A stretch of DNA of 64,000 bases from Rhizobium sp. NRK18 (GTDB lineage Bacteria > Pseudomonadota > Alphaproteobacteria > Rhizobiales > Rhizobiaceae). Location of the stretch: assembly GCF_024385575.1 (NCBI RefSeq), contig NZ_JANFMV010000001.1, positions 3,067,681 to 3,131,680 of the forward strand. The letters run 5' to 3'. The notes beneath the pieces were generated by a model. It saw nothing but the letters and a program-made list of their open reading frames with translations, ran no database searches and was not told the DNA's origin. Position numbers and translations under genes: made by a program. Positions 53,622 through 62,633 of the stretch are shown here, piece after piece. Position 1 is the first letter of the stretch, and each line of letters begins with the position of its first letter.

Positions 53622-55454
53622 ATGCAGCATAGACTGACGTTGCGCCTCCTGTCCCAAGCGGCCTTCGCCGCGGTCCTGCTTCTCGGCGCAGCGACCGCAC
53701 AAGCAGAGACCCAGGCGCCGACGGAGGATGCCGGCCAGCTGGTGAAAGCCGATTCGATCAACACGTTTTCAGGCGCTTTCCTCGCCGCGCGCACGGCCGA
53801 TGTCGATCAGGACTATGCCAATGCGGTGATCCTCTACAAGCGAGCCCTCGATTTCGATGCGGAGAATGCCGACATCGAACAGCGGCTGATGATCTCCTAT
53901 CTGCTGAACGGCGATTTCAAGGACGGCGCCAAGCTGGCGGAAAAGCTCAAGAAGGACGATTCGATCGAACGGGTGACGACCGTCATCCGCGGCCTGAACG
54001 CGATCAAGGGCAAGGAATACAACGCCGCCAAGCAGATCCTGAAATATGAAGGTCCGAACGATCTCGACAAGATGATGAACGAGCTGCTGATCGCCTGGGC
54101 GGAAGCCGGGGCCGGCAAGCCGAAGGAAGGCATCGCGCTGATCAACAAGATGAAGGGGCCGAAATGGTACGGCATCTTCAAGAACTACAATGCGGGGGCC
54201 ATGTCGCTGATTGCCGGTGACATTCCCGGTGCGCGCAAATACTGGAACGACGCCATTCTCGACCGCCCGGGCGGAGCGACGGCGCCCGACACCTATTTCC
54301 GCTCCGTGCTGGCACTGGCGGCGCTGGAAGCCGGACAGGGAAACACCCGCAAGGCGCTCGACGCCATCTCCGTCGGCGACGACTTCTTCAACAACTATGC
54401 ACCGCTGAAGGCGCTGCGCGACGAGGTCAGCAAGGGCGGCAAGCCGGCCCAGCAGATCACCAATGCGACCGAGGGTGCTGCCGGCGTCCTGTTCAGCATC
54501 GGCGGCGCCCTGAACCGCGGCGGCTCGGAGGACATCGTCTCCCTCTACCTGCAGGCCGCCCGCGCGCTCGATCCGAAGAGCGCCGACACGCTGATCCTGC
54601 TCGGCGGCATTGCCGAGGACCAGAAGAAGACGGCACAGGCGATCGCCTATTACAAGGACGTGCCGGAAGGCTCGCCGATGCGCCGCCTGTCGGAACTGCA
54701 GCTGGCGCTGACGCTGTCGAGCACCGGCGAGCTGGACCAGGCCAGGGAGCACATGGAGAAGCTGATCGCCGCCGATCCGAGCGACATCCGCAGCTACCTG
54801 ACCTACGGCGCGATCCTGTCCGACGCCAAGGACTACAAGGCGATGGCCGAAAATTACGACAAGGCCGTCGACGTCATCGGATCGGTGCCGCGTCAGAACG
54901 ACTGGCAGGTCTTCTTCCAGCGCGGGATCGCCTATGAGCGGCTGAAGGAATGGCCGAAGGCGGAACCGAACTTCCTCAAGGCACTGGATCTGAGCCCGGA
55001 ACAGCCGCAGGTGCTGAACTATCTCGGCTATTCCTGGGTCGACATGAACATCAACCTCGACAAGGGGCTGGAGATGATCCAGAAGGCCGTCGACCTGAGG
55101 CCGGACGACGGCTACATCGTCGACTCCCTCGGCTGGGCCTACTATCGCATGGGCCGCTATGACGACGCGGTCAACGAACTGGAACGCGCCATCCAGCTGA
55201 ACGCCTCCGACCCGACGATCAACGACCATCTGGGCGATGCCTACTGGCGTGTCGGGCGCAAGCTGGAAGCGATCTACCAGTGGAACCAGACGCTGGCCTT
55301 CAAGCCGGAAGAAGGCGAGATCATCAAGATCCAGAACAAGATCGCCAACGGTCTGCCGCCGATCCAGAGCGAGGATGCGCAGTCGACCAGCACCCATGAC
55401 GCGCCGACCCCGCCGCCCGCCGAGGAAGACGTGCCGGGCAAGAACAAGTCCTGA
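53622..55454 (+). CDS. Exported tetratricopeptide-repeat protein
   Basis: A 610-residue protein: signal peptide (MQHRLTLRLLSQAAFAAVLLLGAATAQA, cleavage about 28), then a TPR-rich body. Repeats are visible near 50-110 (YANAVILYKRALDFDAENAD), 330-420 and 430-540 (AMAENYDKAVDVIGSVPRQN, PKAEPNFLKALDLSPEQPQV, DDAVNELERAIQLNASDPTI). It ends in a low-complexity acidic tail. TPR proteins act as scaffolds; proteins of this size occur in rhizobia next to ispE, but no role is known. Its stop is followed by ispE 8 bases later, so the two are probably co-transcribed. Confidence 0.9.
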   Translation: MQHRLTLRLLSQAAFAAVLLLGAATAQAETQAPTEDAGQLVKADSINTFSGAFLAARTADVDQDYANAVILYKRALDFDAENADIEQRLMISYLLNGDFKDGAKLAEKLKKDDSIERVTTVIRGLNAIKGKEYNAAKQILKYEGPNDLDKMMNELLIAWAEAGAGKPKEGIALINKMKGPKWYGIFKNYNAGAMSLIAGDIPGARKYWNDAILDRPGGATAPDTYFRSVLALAALEAGQGNTRKALDAISVGDDFFNNYAPLKALRDEVSKGGKPAQQITNATEGAAGVLFSIGGALNRGGSEDIVSLYLQAARALDPKSADTLILLGGIAEDQKKTAQAIAYYKDVPEGSPMRRLSELQLALTLSSTGELDQAREHMEKLIAADPSDIRSYLTYGAILSDAKDYKAMAENYDKAVDVIGSVPRQNDWQVFFQRGIAYERLKEWPKAEPNFLKALDLSPEQPQVLNYLGYSWVDMNINLDKGLEMIQKAVDLRPDDGYIVDSLGWAYYRMGRYDDAVNELERAIQLNASDPTINDHLGDAYWRVGRKLEAIYQWNQTLAFKPEEGEIIKIQNKIANGLPPIQSEDAQSTSTHDAPTPPPAEEDVPGKNKS

Positions 55455-55462
55455 TCGACGCC

Positions 55463-56377
55463 ATGCAGGATGCAGCAGGGGAAGAACGGCTCGTCGAACA
55501 TGCGCGGGCGAAGCTGAACCTTGCCCTGCATGTGACCGGCCAGCGTCCCGACGGCTACCATCTTTTGGAAAGCATCGTGGCGTTTGCCGAGACCGGCGAC
55601 CGGCTGAGCTTCGTCCCCGCGGGCGTCGACAGCCTGACGCTTTCCGGACCTTTCGCCGCGTCCCTGCCCGCGCCCGGGGACGGCAATGCCAACCTGGTGA
55701 CGCAGGCGCGCGACCGGCTGAGGGCACTGCTTTCGGAGGTCGGCGTGTCGACGCCGCCCGTTGCCATCCATCTGGAAAAGAACCTGCCCGTCGCCTCCGG
55801 CATCGGCGGCGGCTCGGCGGACGCAGCGGCCGCGATCCGCGGGCTCATCCGTCTGTGGAAGGTGGACAGCATCGACGATGCTCGCCTCTCGAAACTGGCG
55901 CTGTCGCTTGGTGCGGACGTGCCCATGTGCCTTGCCGGCCAGCCGCTGGTGGCGCGCGGGATCGGCGAGGAGATCGAGACGCTCCGGGACTTTCCCACGT
56001 TTCATCTCGTTCTTGTCAATCCGCTGAAGGAAGTGTCGACGCCGGCGATTTTCCGGCTTCTCACGGAAAAGAACCATCCGCCGCTGCCTGCCCTTCCCCA
56101 ACAAGGGGAGGCAGACGCAACAGGCTGGATCGACTATCTTTCAACCTGCCGCAACGACCTGCAGCCACCGGCCGAAGAGGTTTTACCGGAGATCGCGACC
56201 GTGATCGCATCGCTGAGAGACAGCGGCGCAAGGCTTGCCCGCATGTCCGGCTCGGGCGCGACCTGCTTCGGGCTCTATGCCGACCGGCAAGCGGCGCGGA
56301 CTGCCGCCGACGCCCTTCGAGAAGCGCAGCCGGGATGGTATGTTGCGGCGACGCAGACAACGGAAGGCCGGCCATGA
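55463..56377 (+). CDS. ispE: 4-diphosphocytidyl-2-C-methyl-D-erythritol kinase
   Basis: A 304-residue GHMP kinase, the fourth enzyme of the MEP pathway. Marks: HARAKLNLALHVTGQRPDGY with the substrate-binding K, N and the DGYH motif, LPVASGIGGGSADAAAAIRG (ATP loop), and MSGSGATCFGLY near the C-terminus. The length is normal. A short GC-rich palindrome lies within codons near 56084-56114 (PPLPALPQQGEAD). The ATG at 55463 is clear. The gene overlaps moaB by ATGA, and the upstream TPR gene ends 8 bases before it, so all three are probably one transcript. dxs in this window belongs to the same pathway. Confidence 0.95.
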   Translation: MQDAAGEERLVEHARAKLNLALHVTGQRPDGYHLLESIVAFAETGDRLSFVPAGVDSLTLSGPFAASLPAPGDGNANLVTQARDRLRALLSEVGVSTPPVAIHLEKNLPVASGIGGGSADAAAAIRGLIRLWKVDSIDDARLSKLALSLGADVPMCLAGQPLVARGIGEEIETLRDFPTFHLVLVNPLKEVSTPAIFRLLTEKNHPPLPALPQQGEADATGWIDYLSTCRNDLQPPAEEVLPEIATVIASLRDSGARLARMSGSGATCFGLYADRQAARTAADALREAQPGWYVAATQTTEGRP

Positions 56378-56916
56378 GCACGACGCAAACCGAACGCCCC
56401 TTCATTTCCGTCGGCATCGCCGTCCTGACGGTGTCGGACACGCGCACGCTCGCCGATGACCGCTCCGGCGACACGCTCGTGGCGCGGATTGCCGATGCCG
56501 GCCACCGGCTCATCGACCGGGCGATCGTGCCCGACGACAAGGACCGCATTCGCGCGCAGGTGGAGGCCTGGACGCTTTCGGCCGACATTGACGTGGTGAT
56601 CACCACCGGCGGTACCGGCTTTACCGGCCGCGACGTGACGCCGGAGGCGCTGGAGCCTCTGTTCGAAAAGCGCATGGACGGATTTTCGGAGGTCTTCCAC
56701 CGCATTTCCTACGACAAGATCGGCACGTCGACGATCCAGTCGCGGGCAACCGGCGGCGTGGCGAACGCCACCTTCATCTTCGTGCTGCCGGGCTCGCCGG
56801 GCGCCTGCAAGGATGCCTGGGACGGCATTCTGAAGGCGCAGCTCGACTATCGCCACATGCCCTGCAATTTCGTGGAAATCATGCCGCGCCTCGACGAGCA
56901 TCTGCGCCGCGGCTGA
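56374..56916 (+). CDS. moaB: Molybdenum cofactor biosynthesis protein MoaB
   Basis: A 180-residue MoaB/Mog-like protein. VGIAVLTVSDTRTLADDRSG, then VVITTGGTGFTGRDVTPEAL and RATGGVANATFIFVLPGSPG are the family marks; the TGG-T-R-D motif binds the molybdopterin precursor. It probably adenylylates molybdopterin ahead of molybdate insertion. The ATG overlaps the ispE stop codon. No other moa gene lies in the window. Confidence 0.94.
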   Translation: MSTTQTERPFISVGIAVLTVSDTRTLADDRSGDTLVARIADAGHRLIDRAIVPDDKDRIRAQVEAWTLSADIDVVITTGGTGFTGRDVTPEALEPLFEKRMDGFSEVFHRISYDKIGTSTIQSRATGGVANATFIFVLPGSPGACKDAWDGILKAQLDYRHMPCNFVEIMPRLDEHLRRG

Positions 56917-56937
56917 CGCATCGGCGCCAGGCCCGCC

Positions 56938-57462
56938 TCAGGCCGCCCGCGCGGCCCGCGCCACCCATGAGGGGATGACTTCGCTGCTCAACGTCTTTGC
57001 CTTCCCGCTGGCGGCGACATCGGCCAGATGCTTGCCGGAGCGGACGAGATCCAACGCCTGACGCTTCGGGATGAGGAAGCCGTATTCCAGCGGCTTGCGA
57101 CCGCGGCGAAATCGCTTGAGGAACGGCAGGCGGTAATTGCGCGATGGGGAGAAACGGGCCGGCAGCTTGTTCAGCGACAGATATTCCAGGAGCTCCTCGA
57201 CCCAGCCCGTCTGCGGCCGCGCGCCCGGTTCGAGCAGCAATATCCACTCGCCGCGCGCCTTGCTGACGACGTCGCCCAGATCCCAGTTCTCATGATAACG
57301 GCAGCCTGCGGCTTCCGCGACCCGGGACGACCCGTCCTGCGAGCCGCGATCGAGCACCACGACGTCGCTCACCAATCCTTCGACAGCTCCGGCAACCAGC
57401 ACCGACAGGGTCTGCGCCAATTCCGGTTCCTGATCCTGGCATTCCATGATGACTGTCAACAT
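56938..57462 (-). CDS. Short glycosyltransferase family 2-like protein
   Basis: A 174-residue protein with a GT-A-like N-terminus (MLTVIMECQDQEPELAQTLS, VVVLDRGSQDGSSRVAEAAG) that corresponds to the nucleotide-sugar half of family 2 glycosyltransferases. The usual DxD region is not clear; ARGEWILLLEPGARPQ occupies the position. It is much shorter than typical enzymes (over 230 residues), so it may be a truncated or non-catalytic member; no frameshift is evident. It is convergent with moaB. Confidence 0.75.
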   Translation of the reverse strand: MLTVIMECQDQEPELAQTLSVLVAGAVEGLVSDVVVLDRGSQDGSSRVAEAAGCRYHENWDLGDVVSKARGEWILLLEPGARPQTGWVEELLEYLSLNKLPARFSPSRNYRLPFLKRFRRGRKPLEYGFLIPKRQALDLVRSGKHLADVAASGKAKTLSSEVIPSWVARAARAA

Positions 57463-57597
57463 GGTTTATGAATATCGCGCTGCACAACCGAATGCCACAA
57501 AAAAATAACGATATGTACTTGCTTTGTTCTCATTCGGCGGTTACCAATTGGAACAGAGACGAGGGAACAAGCAGATTCCCTTAACGGAGAAGTCCCA

Positions 57598-58755
57598 ATG
57601 GCAAGCTTGTACCATTCGGGGCAGGACGCTTTTGCGCCTGCCCATACGGCTGATATTGCCAATTCGCTGATCAAGACGTCCGGCCTGCGGATCGACATCG
57701 ATCGCCGCAAGGGACGTGGCGCCGGACTGAACCCCGGCGGCCGCTTCGAGAAGCACGAGACCGTCAGCTTCGACGATGGCTGGAGCACGCTTGAAGACCT
57801 GCCGGCGTTCAAGACCGACGTGCAGGTGGAGAAGCCACGTTCCATCATCACCCGCAACGAGTCCCCCGACATACCCTTCGACCGGTCCGTCAATCCGTAC
57901 CGGGGTTGCGAACATGGCTGCATCTACTGTTTCGCCCGGCCGACGCATGCCTTCATGGGACTGTCTCCGGGTGTGGAGTTCGAATCGAAGCTGTTTGCCA
58001 AGCCGGATGCCGCCAAGCTTCTGGAGCGCGAGATTTCGAAGCCGGGCTACAAGCCGCGGGCGATCGCCATCGGCACCAATACCGATCCCTATCAGCCGGT
58101 CGAGAAGGAATGGCGGATCATGCGCCAGATCCTCGAAGTGCTGCTGGCCGCCAGCCATCCGGTCGGCATCGTCACCAAGTCGGCGATGGTGATGCGCGAC
58201 ATCGATCTCCTGTCGAAGCTCGCCGAGAAGGGGCTCGCCAAGGTGACGATCTCGGTGACGACACTGGACAGGAAGCTGGCACGGGCGATGGAGCCGCGCG
58301 CGGCAACGCCGGCCAGGCGGCTGGAGACGATCAAGGCATTGTCGGATGCCGGCATTCCGACGGGCATCCTGACGGCGCCGATCATTCCAGCGCTCAACGA
58401 CCACGAGATCGAGCGCCTGCTCGATTCCGGCAAGGCGGCCGGTGCCAGCGAGGCCGGCTACGTGCTGCTGCGCCTGCCGCTGGAGGTAAGCCCCCTCTTC
58501 CGCGACTGGCTGCTGCAGCATTACCCGGACCGCTACCGTCATGTCATGTCGCTGGTGCGCTCGATGCGCGGCGGCAAGGATTACGATGCCGAATTCGGGA
58601 AGCGGATGAAGGGCGCCGGTCCCTATGCCTGGCAGATCAGCCGGCGCTTCGAACTGGCGACCAAGCGGCTCGGCCTTGCCCGCCGGCAGATGCCGCTGCG
58701 CGATGACCTGTTCGTTCCGCCAAACGGCGGCGGCGTGCAGCTGTCGCTGCTCTAG
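57598..58755 (+). CDS. PA0069-family radical SAM protein
   Basis: A 385-residue radical SAM protein: the cluster motif CEHGCIYC (CxxxCxxC) lies at about residues 103-110, preceded by NPYRGCEHGCIYCFARPTHA. GTNTDPYQPVEKEWRIMRQIL and TPARRLETIKALSDAGIPTG are the other family marks. Proteins of this type, named after PA0069, are related to spore photoproduct lyase-like enzymes but their reaction is not known. The ATG at 57598 follows GGAGAAG. The gene stands between a divergent glycosyltransferase and rnhB, with no obvious partner. Confidence 0.9.
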   Translation: MASLYHSGQDAFAPAHTADIANSLIKTSGLRIDIDRRKGRGAGLNPGGRFEKHETVSFDDGWSTLEDLPAFKTDVQVEKPRSIITRNESPDIPFDRSVNPYRGCEHGCIYCFARPTHAFMGLSPGVEFESKLFAKPDAAKLLEREISKPGYKPRAIAIGTNTDPYQPVEKEWRIMRQILEVLLAASHPVGIVTKSAMVMRDIDLLSKLAEKGLAKVTISVTTLDRKLARAMEPRAATPARRLETIKALSDAGIPTGILTAPIIPALNDHEIERLLDSGKAAGASEAGYVLLRLPLEVSPLFRDWLLQHYPDRYRHVMSLVRSMRGGKDYDAEFGKRMKGAGPYAWQISRRFELATKRLGLARRQMPLRDDLFVPPNGGGVQLSLL

Positions 58756-58934
58756 ACATTACAGCTTTCCGGGAGGTTCCGCCTGCCTCTCCTCCCGGAT
58801 AGCCCCCGGATGCCGCCAGGATGCGTTCCCGTTCCACCCGCCCTTGTGCGGGGACGCTCCCTCGGGCTGCGATATGACGCCCAGCCCGATCCGGGGGCTT
58901 GCAGGAAATCGAGGCGGCGTGCAAACGTCCGCGT

Positions 58935-59588
58935 ATGAAACGCCGCACGCCGCCCGATTCTCCTGACCTTTTTCCGTTGGCCACCGGCCCCGATTTCGAT
59001 CTCGAGATGCGAAAGAAGAAGGCCGGTTTCTGGCCGGTCGCCGGTGCCGACGAGGCCGGCCGCGGGCCACTGGCCGGCCCCGTGGTGGCGGCAGCCGTCA
59101 TCCTCGATCCCGACAACATCCCGTACGGACTGAACGATTCCAAGAAGCTGACGGCGAAGAGGCGCGAAGAGCTGTTCGAGGCGATCCTGACGTCGTCACT
59201 CGCTGTTGGCATCGCCTCTTCCGGTCCGGCGCGCATCGATCGCACCGACATCCTGAAGGCCAGCCTCGACGCCATGCGCCGCGCCGTACTCGGACTGACG
59301 CTGAAGCCGGCCATGGTGCTGGTCGATGGCCGCGACGTGCCGAAGGGACTGCCATGCGGCGGCGACGCCATCATCAAGGGAGATGCCCGCAGCGTTTCGA
59401 TCGCCGCCGCCTCCATCGTCGCCAAGGTGACGCGTGACAGGATGATGGAAGAGGCGGACAGGATCTTCCCGTCCTATGGCTTTGCCGGGCATGCGGGCTA
59501 CGGAACGGCCGCCCACCGCGCTGCCATCGACCTCCATGGCGGCTGCCGACTGCACCGCATGAGCTTTCGGCCGTTGCGCAAGGACTGA
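58935..59588 (+). CDS. rnhB: Ribonuclease HII
   Basis: A 217-residue RNase HII, which cuts the RNA of RNA-DNA hybrids and single ribonucleotides. The active-site acids are in [15 protein letters not shown] (the DEAGRG signature) and [12 protein letters not shown], and the C-terminal [10 protein letters not shown] is conserved. The ATG at 58935 ([13 protein letters not shown]) fits rhizobial homologues better than a TTG 12 codons upstream. The 5' region 58756-58934 holds no other feature. A terminator follows 42 bases after the stop. Confidence 0.94.
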   Translation: MKRRTPPDSPDLFPLATGPDFDLEMRKKKAGFWPVAGADEAGRGPLAGPVVAAAVILDPDNIPYGLNDSKKLTAKRREELFEAILTSSLAVGIASSGPARIDRTDILKASLDAMRRAVLGLTLKPAMVLVDGRDVPKGLPCGGDAIIKGDARSVSIAAASIVAKVTRDRMMEEADRIFPSYGFAGHAGYGTAAHRAAIDLHGGCRLHRMSFRPLRKD

Positions 59589-59630
59589 CCCGAGCGTCCC
59601 TTAGCCCCCCTCGGTATCCATCGAAAGCGA

Positions 59631-59657
59631 AAAAGGCCGGGACGAACCCGGCCTTTT
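59631..59657. terminator. Bidirectional intrinsic terminator
   Basis: AAAAGGCCGGG, a five-base loop and CCCGGCCTTTT form an 11-bp symmetric stem with A- and U-runs. It separates rnhB from the convergent F0 ATP synthase operon and can end both. Confidence 0.92.
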
Positions 59658-59684
59658 CAATCTCATTCGGTTCCAGGCATCGCC

Positions 59685-60170
59685 TCAGTTGAGACGCGAC
59701 CGAACCTGCTCGACCGAAGCGTTGAACAGCTTGTCCTTCACGCTGCCATCCACCTTGTCGGCGAGAACCTTCTCGGCGGCGGCAATGGCCAGATCGACAG
59801 CTGCCGAACGCACCGCGTTCACGGCGTCGGTCTCGGCCTGCTTGATCTTCTGCTCGGACAGCGCGTTGCGGCGGGCGACGTATTCTTCCGTCTTCCGCTT
59901 GGCTTCCTCGGCCAGCATCTTGGCTTCGCGCTCGGCGACGGCAACGATGCTTGCGGCTTCGGCTTCGGCTTCCTTGCGCTTGCGCTGGTATTCGGCCAGC
60001 AGGTGCTGGGCTTCCTCGCGCAGACGCTTGGCTTCCGCCAGTTCGTCACGGATCTGGCTGGCGCGGTCGTCGAGCGACTTCGCCATCATGCCCGGAACCT
60101 TCAGGTAGACGATACCGATGATGAAGATCAGGAATGCGACGAAAGCGAAAAATGTTGCATCAAAATGCAT
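59685..60170 (-). CDS. atpF: F0F1 ATP synthase subunit b
   Basis: A 161-residue peripheral-stalk subunit: one N-terminal membrane helix (FFAFVAFLIFIIGIVYLKV) and a long, charged coiled coil (ASQIRDELAEAKRLREEAQH). The ATG at 60170 begins 4 bases after the stop of the b' gene; longer in-frame starts overlap that gene. It is last in the atpI-B-E-F'-F order. Confidence 0.95.
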   Translation of the reverse strand: MHFDATFFAFVAFLIFIIGIVYLKVPGMMAKSLDDRASQIRDELAEAKRLREEAQHLLAEYQRKRKEAEAEAASIVAVAEREAKMLAEEAKRKTEEYVARRNALSEQKIKQAETDAVNAVRSAAVDLAIAAAEKVLADKVDGSVKDKLFNASVEQVRSRLN

Positions 60171-60174
60171 CGTA

Positions 60175-60768
60175 TTACGCTCCCTTGCCCATCGACAGGC
60201 CAGCGACCGCAGCCGTGGCATCTGCCTGGTTGCCGCTGACGCCGATCAGTTCGTCGACAATGGTCGCAGCCGTTTCCGCTGCAATCGTGCCGACGTCGTT
60301 GAAAGCCTTGGCCTTGATCTCGGCAATGCTTGCTTCTGCGGCGGCAAGCTTTTCGGCAAGGCTTGCCTCGAGCGCGCTGCGCTCGGCGTCGGCCTTGGCC
60401 TGAGCCTCGTCACGTGCCTTCGATGCAATGGCGCCTGCCTTGGACTTGGCGTCCGCCAATTCCTTTTCATAGGTCGCGATCGCCGCATCGGCATCGCCCT
60501 TCAGGCGTGCCGCTTCGTCGAGATCCTGGGCAATCCGGTCGTGCCGGTTTTCCAGGATGCCGCCGATCTGCGGAACGATGACCTTCTGCATCAGCAGGTA
60601 GAAAAGGCCGAACGTAATCGCCAGCCACAAGAGCTGCGACGGAAACGTCGTGTGGTCGAAAGGCGGGAACACACCGGTTTCGTGACCGGCCTCATGGGCT
60701 ACGCCGGTCTCGGTATGCACCTCGCCTGCGGCCGGTGCCGTCTCGGCATAAGCCGGGGTCACAAACAT
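60175..60768 (-). CDS. atpF': F0F1 ATP synthase subunit b'
   Basis: A 197-residue second b-type stalk subunit, as in alphaproteobacteria and photosynthetic bacteria. An N-terminal, Ala/His/Glu-rich stretch of about 45 residues precedes the membrane helix ([20 protein letters not shown]) and a coiled coil ([20 protein letters not shown]). The ATG at 60768 follows GGAGGT; a GTG two codons upstream is also open. The long N-terminal leader ([20 protein letters not shown]) resembles a signal-like segment, common in this subunit of rhizobia. Confidence 0.94.
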   Translation of the reverse strand: MFVTPAYAETAPAAGEVHTETGVAHEAGHETGVFPPFDHTTFPSQLLWLAITFGLFYLLMQKVIVPQIGGILENRHDRIAQDLDEAARLKGDADAAIATYEKELADAKSKAGAIASKARDEAQAKADAERSALEASLAEKLAAAEASIAEIKAKAFNDVGTIAAETAATIVDELIGVSGNQADATAAVAGLSMGKGA

Positions 60769-60850
60769 GCTCACCTCCAGGTGTCCTGCAAATGCAAAGG
60801 ATCACGGGAGAGGCTTGAAGCCCGCCCGTGATCCGGAGCTTTACGCTGTA

Positions 60851-61078
60851 TTAGACAGCGAACAGCAGGAGGAGAGCGATGAGCAGCGAGAAGATGCCCA
60901 GAGCTTCCGTAACGGCGAAGCCGAATACGAGGCGGCCGAACTGGCTGTCAGCTGCAGAGGGGTTACGCAGAGCGCCGGACAGGTAGTTGCCGAAGATGTT
61001 GCCGAGGCCGAGAGCCGTGCCGGCCATACCAAAGCAAGCCAGACCTGCGCCGATGTACTTTGCTGCTTCCGCTTCCAT
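60851..61078 (-). CDS. atpE: F0F1 ATP synthase subunit c
   Basis: A 75-residue proteolipid with two membrane helices. The proton-carrying Glu lies in the second helix ([20 protein letters not shown]), and RNPSAADSQ is the polar loop. The ATG at 61078 is used ([20 protein letters not shown]). It forms the rotating ring. Confidence 0.96.
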   Translation of the reverse strand: MEAEAAKYIGAGLACFGMAGTALGLGNIFGNYLSGALRNPSAADSQFGRLVFGFAVTEALGIFSLLIALLLLFAV

Positions 61079-61147
61079 GTGTGAACTCCTTCGAAATGGT
61101 TGTTGCGGCATTTTATGGTGCCTGGTCAGGCACCGATGACTTTATTC

Positions 61148-61900
61148 TCAGTGCCCGCCCGGATGGATCGCATCGTTGAGATACATGCAGGTCAAAACGG
61201 CGAATACGTAAGCCTGCAGGAAGGCGACGAGAAGTTCGAGGGCGGTCAGGGCAACCGTCATGGCGAGCGGCAGAATTGCCCCGCCAACACCGAGTGCACC
61301 GAGAGCGCCAAGCGAGGCAACGAAGCCCGCGAAAACCTTGAGCGTGATGTGGCCGGCGAGCATGTTCGCAAACAGACGAACCGACAGCGAGACCGGACGC
61401 GACAGGAACGAGATGATTTCGATCGTCACCACCAGCGGCAGGAGCGCGCCGGGCACGCCCGACGGCACGAAGAGCTGGAGGAACCCGAAACCATGCTTGT
61501 AGAAACCGTAGACCAGCACCGTGCCGATGACGAAGAGCGCCAGGGCAAAGGTGACGACGATCTGCGCGGTCACTGTAAAGAAGTAGGGTACGAGGCCGAG
61601 AAGATTGGCCGTCAGCACGAACATGAAGAGCGAGAACACAAGCGGGAAGAACTTCATCCCGTGGCTGCCCGCCCCTTCCCTCAGCATCGAGGCGATGAAT
61701 TCGTAGGACATCTCCGCTGCGGACTGCATGCGCGTCGGGATCAGACCGCGGCGCGTCGTCGACAGGTAGAGGAAACCGGACGCTGCGGCGACAGTTGCCA
61801 CCATGAACAGCGAGGCATTGGTGAACGAGAAATCAATTCCACCGATTTCGATCGGAACAATCTTCTGGATCAGGAACTGGTGGGTCGGATCGTTGGACAC
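61148..61900 (-). CDS. atpB: F0F1 ATP synthase subunit a
   Basis: A 250-residue membrane subunit that forms the proton channel with the c-ring. The essential arginine lies in [17 protein letters not shown], and the C-terminal [19 protein letters not shown] is conserved. The ATG at 61900 is clear. It lies in the operon between atpI and atpE. Confidence 0.96.
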   Translation of the reverse strand: MSNDPTHQFLIQKIVPIEIGGIDFSFTNASLFMVATVAAASGFLYLSTTRRGLIPTRMQSAAEMSYEFIASMLREGAGSHGMKFFPLVFSLFMFVLTANLLGLVPYFFTVTAQIVVTFALALFVIGTVLVYGFYKHGFGFLQLFVPSGVPGALLPLVVTIEIISFLSRPVSLSVRLFANMLAGHITLKVFAGFVASLGALGALGVGGAILPLAMTVALTALELLVAFLQAYVFAVLTCMYLNDAIHPGGH

Positions 61901-61991
61901 CTTGAGCTCTCTCTCACGTTGCCCGCCTGCCTGGAAGCGGAAGCCTGTTTCATTTCGCGGATGCTTTCAGCCCGGGGCCGAAGCACGCTTC

Positions 61992-62333
61992 TTATTTATG
62001 CACGTCGCGGTCGATCGGATGCGGTGTCGTCACCTTGCCGCTCGCACGCAACACGTTCAACACACCGGCACAGAAGCCAAGCAGGAGCAAGACGATAAGC
62101 CCCCACGGCGACGTACCGGCCAGCCAGTCGAGAAGATAGCCCAGCAACCCGCCGACAATGATGGCAGAAATGAATTCGCTGGAGAGCTTCACGGCCATCG
62201 CATAGCCTTTACGGCTTTCTTCGGCCCTGATTTCCCCCGCCTCTTCGATTTCCGCCTCCTTGCGAACGGAAGCGATTTCAGCTCCCAGCCGCTTGCGGCG
62301 TTCTTCCAGACTGTCGTCGCGGTCTTCGGTCAT
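61992..62333 (-). CDS. atpI: AtpI/AtpZ-family ATP synthase accessory protein
   Basis: A 113-residue protein with two membrane helices (FISAIIVGGLLGYLLDWLAG, GLIVLLLLGFCAGVLNVL), preceded by a charged helical head. AtpI helps assemble the c-ring and, with AtpZ, may carry Ca/Mg. The ATG at 62333 (MTEDRDDSLEERRKRL) follows GGTAGG; an ATG three codons upstream is possible. It is first in the F0 operon. Confidence 0.9.
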   Translation of the reverse strand: MTEDRDDSLEERRKRLGAEIASVRKEAEIEEAGEIRAEESRKGYAMAVKLSSEFISAIIVGGLLGYLLDWLAGTSPWGLIVLLLLGFCAGVLNVLRASGKVTTPHPIDRDVHK

Positions 62334-62633
62334 CCTACCCATCCCAATCCGGCCGGGGCCCCCGCCCCTTCTGGACATTCAAATGGCGTGGGTCGATACC
62401 TTCTGGCCCGTTTTGAAGTCGCGCGCAACATAGTTTTAGGTTTCCGCATAGTCAAGGCGTAGACCGCGCTCAATGCACGACAAAAATATCTATGAAAATC
62501 ATATATTTAATTCGTGACGGCAGCGATATACCGAAAGATTGGCACAAAAACGCGCCAGACGGCCGGCGGAATGTCCGCACAGGCCGTCTGGAGAGGCTGT
62601 CTTTATACAAGGAAGAAGGCCGGCGGTCGGAGC
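62334..62633. other. Intergenic region upstream of the F0 operon
   Basis: 300 bases. The 62400-62600 part is AT-richer than its neighbours and should contain the atpI promoter. I see no recognisable RNA, gene or repeat. Confidence 0.5.

Noticed and set aside
57540..57580. Possible LexA box (GAAC repeats) before the radical SAM gene
   Set aside because: The alphaproteobacterial LexA box needs GAAC-N7-GAAC; here the spacing is about 10 bases.
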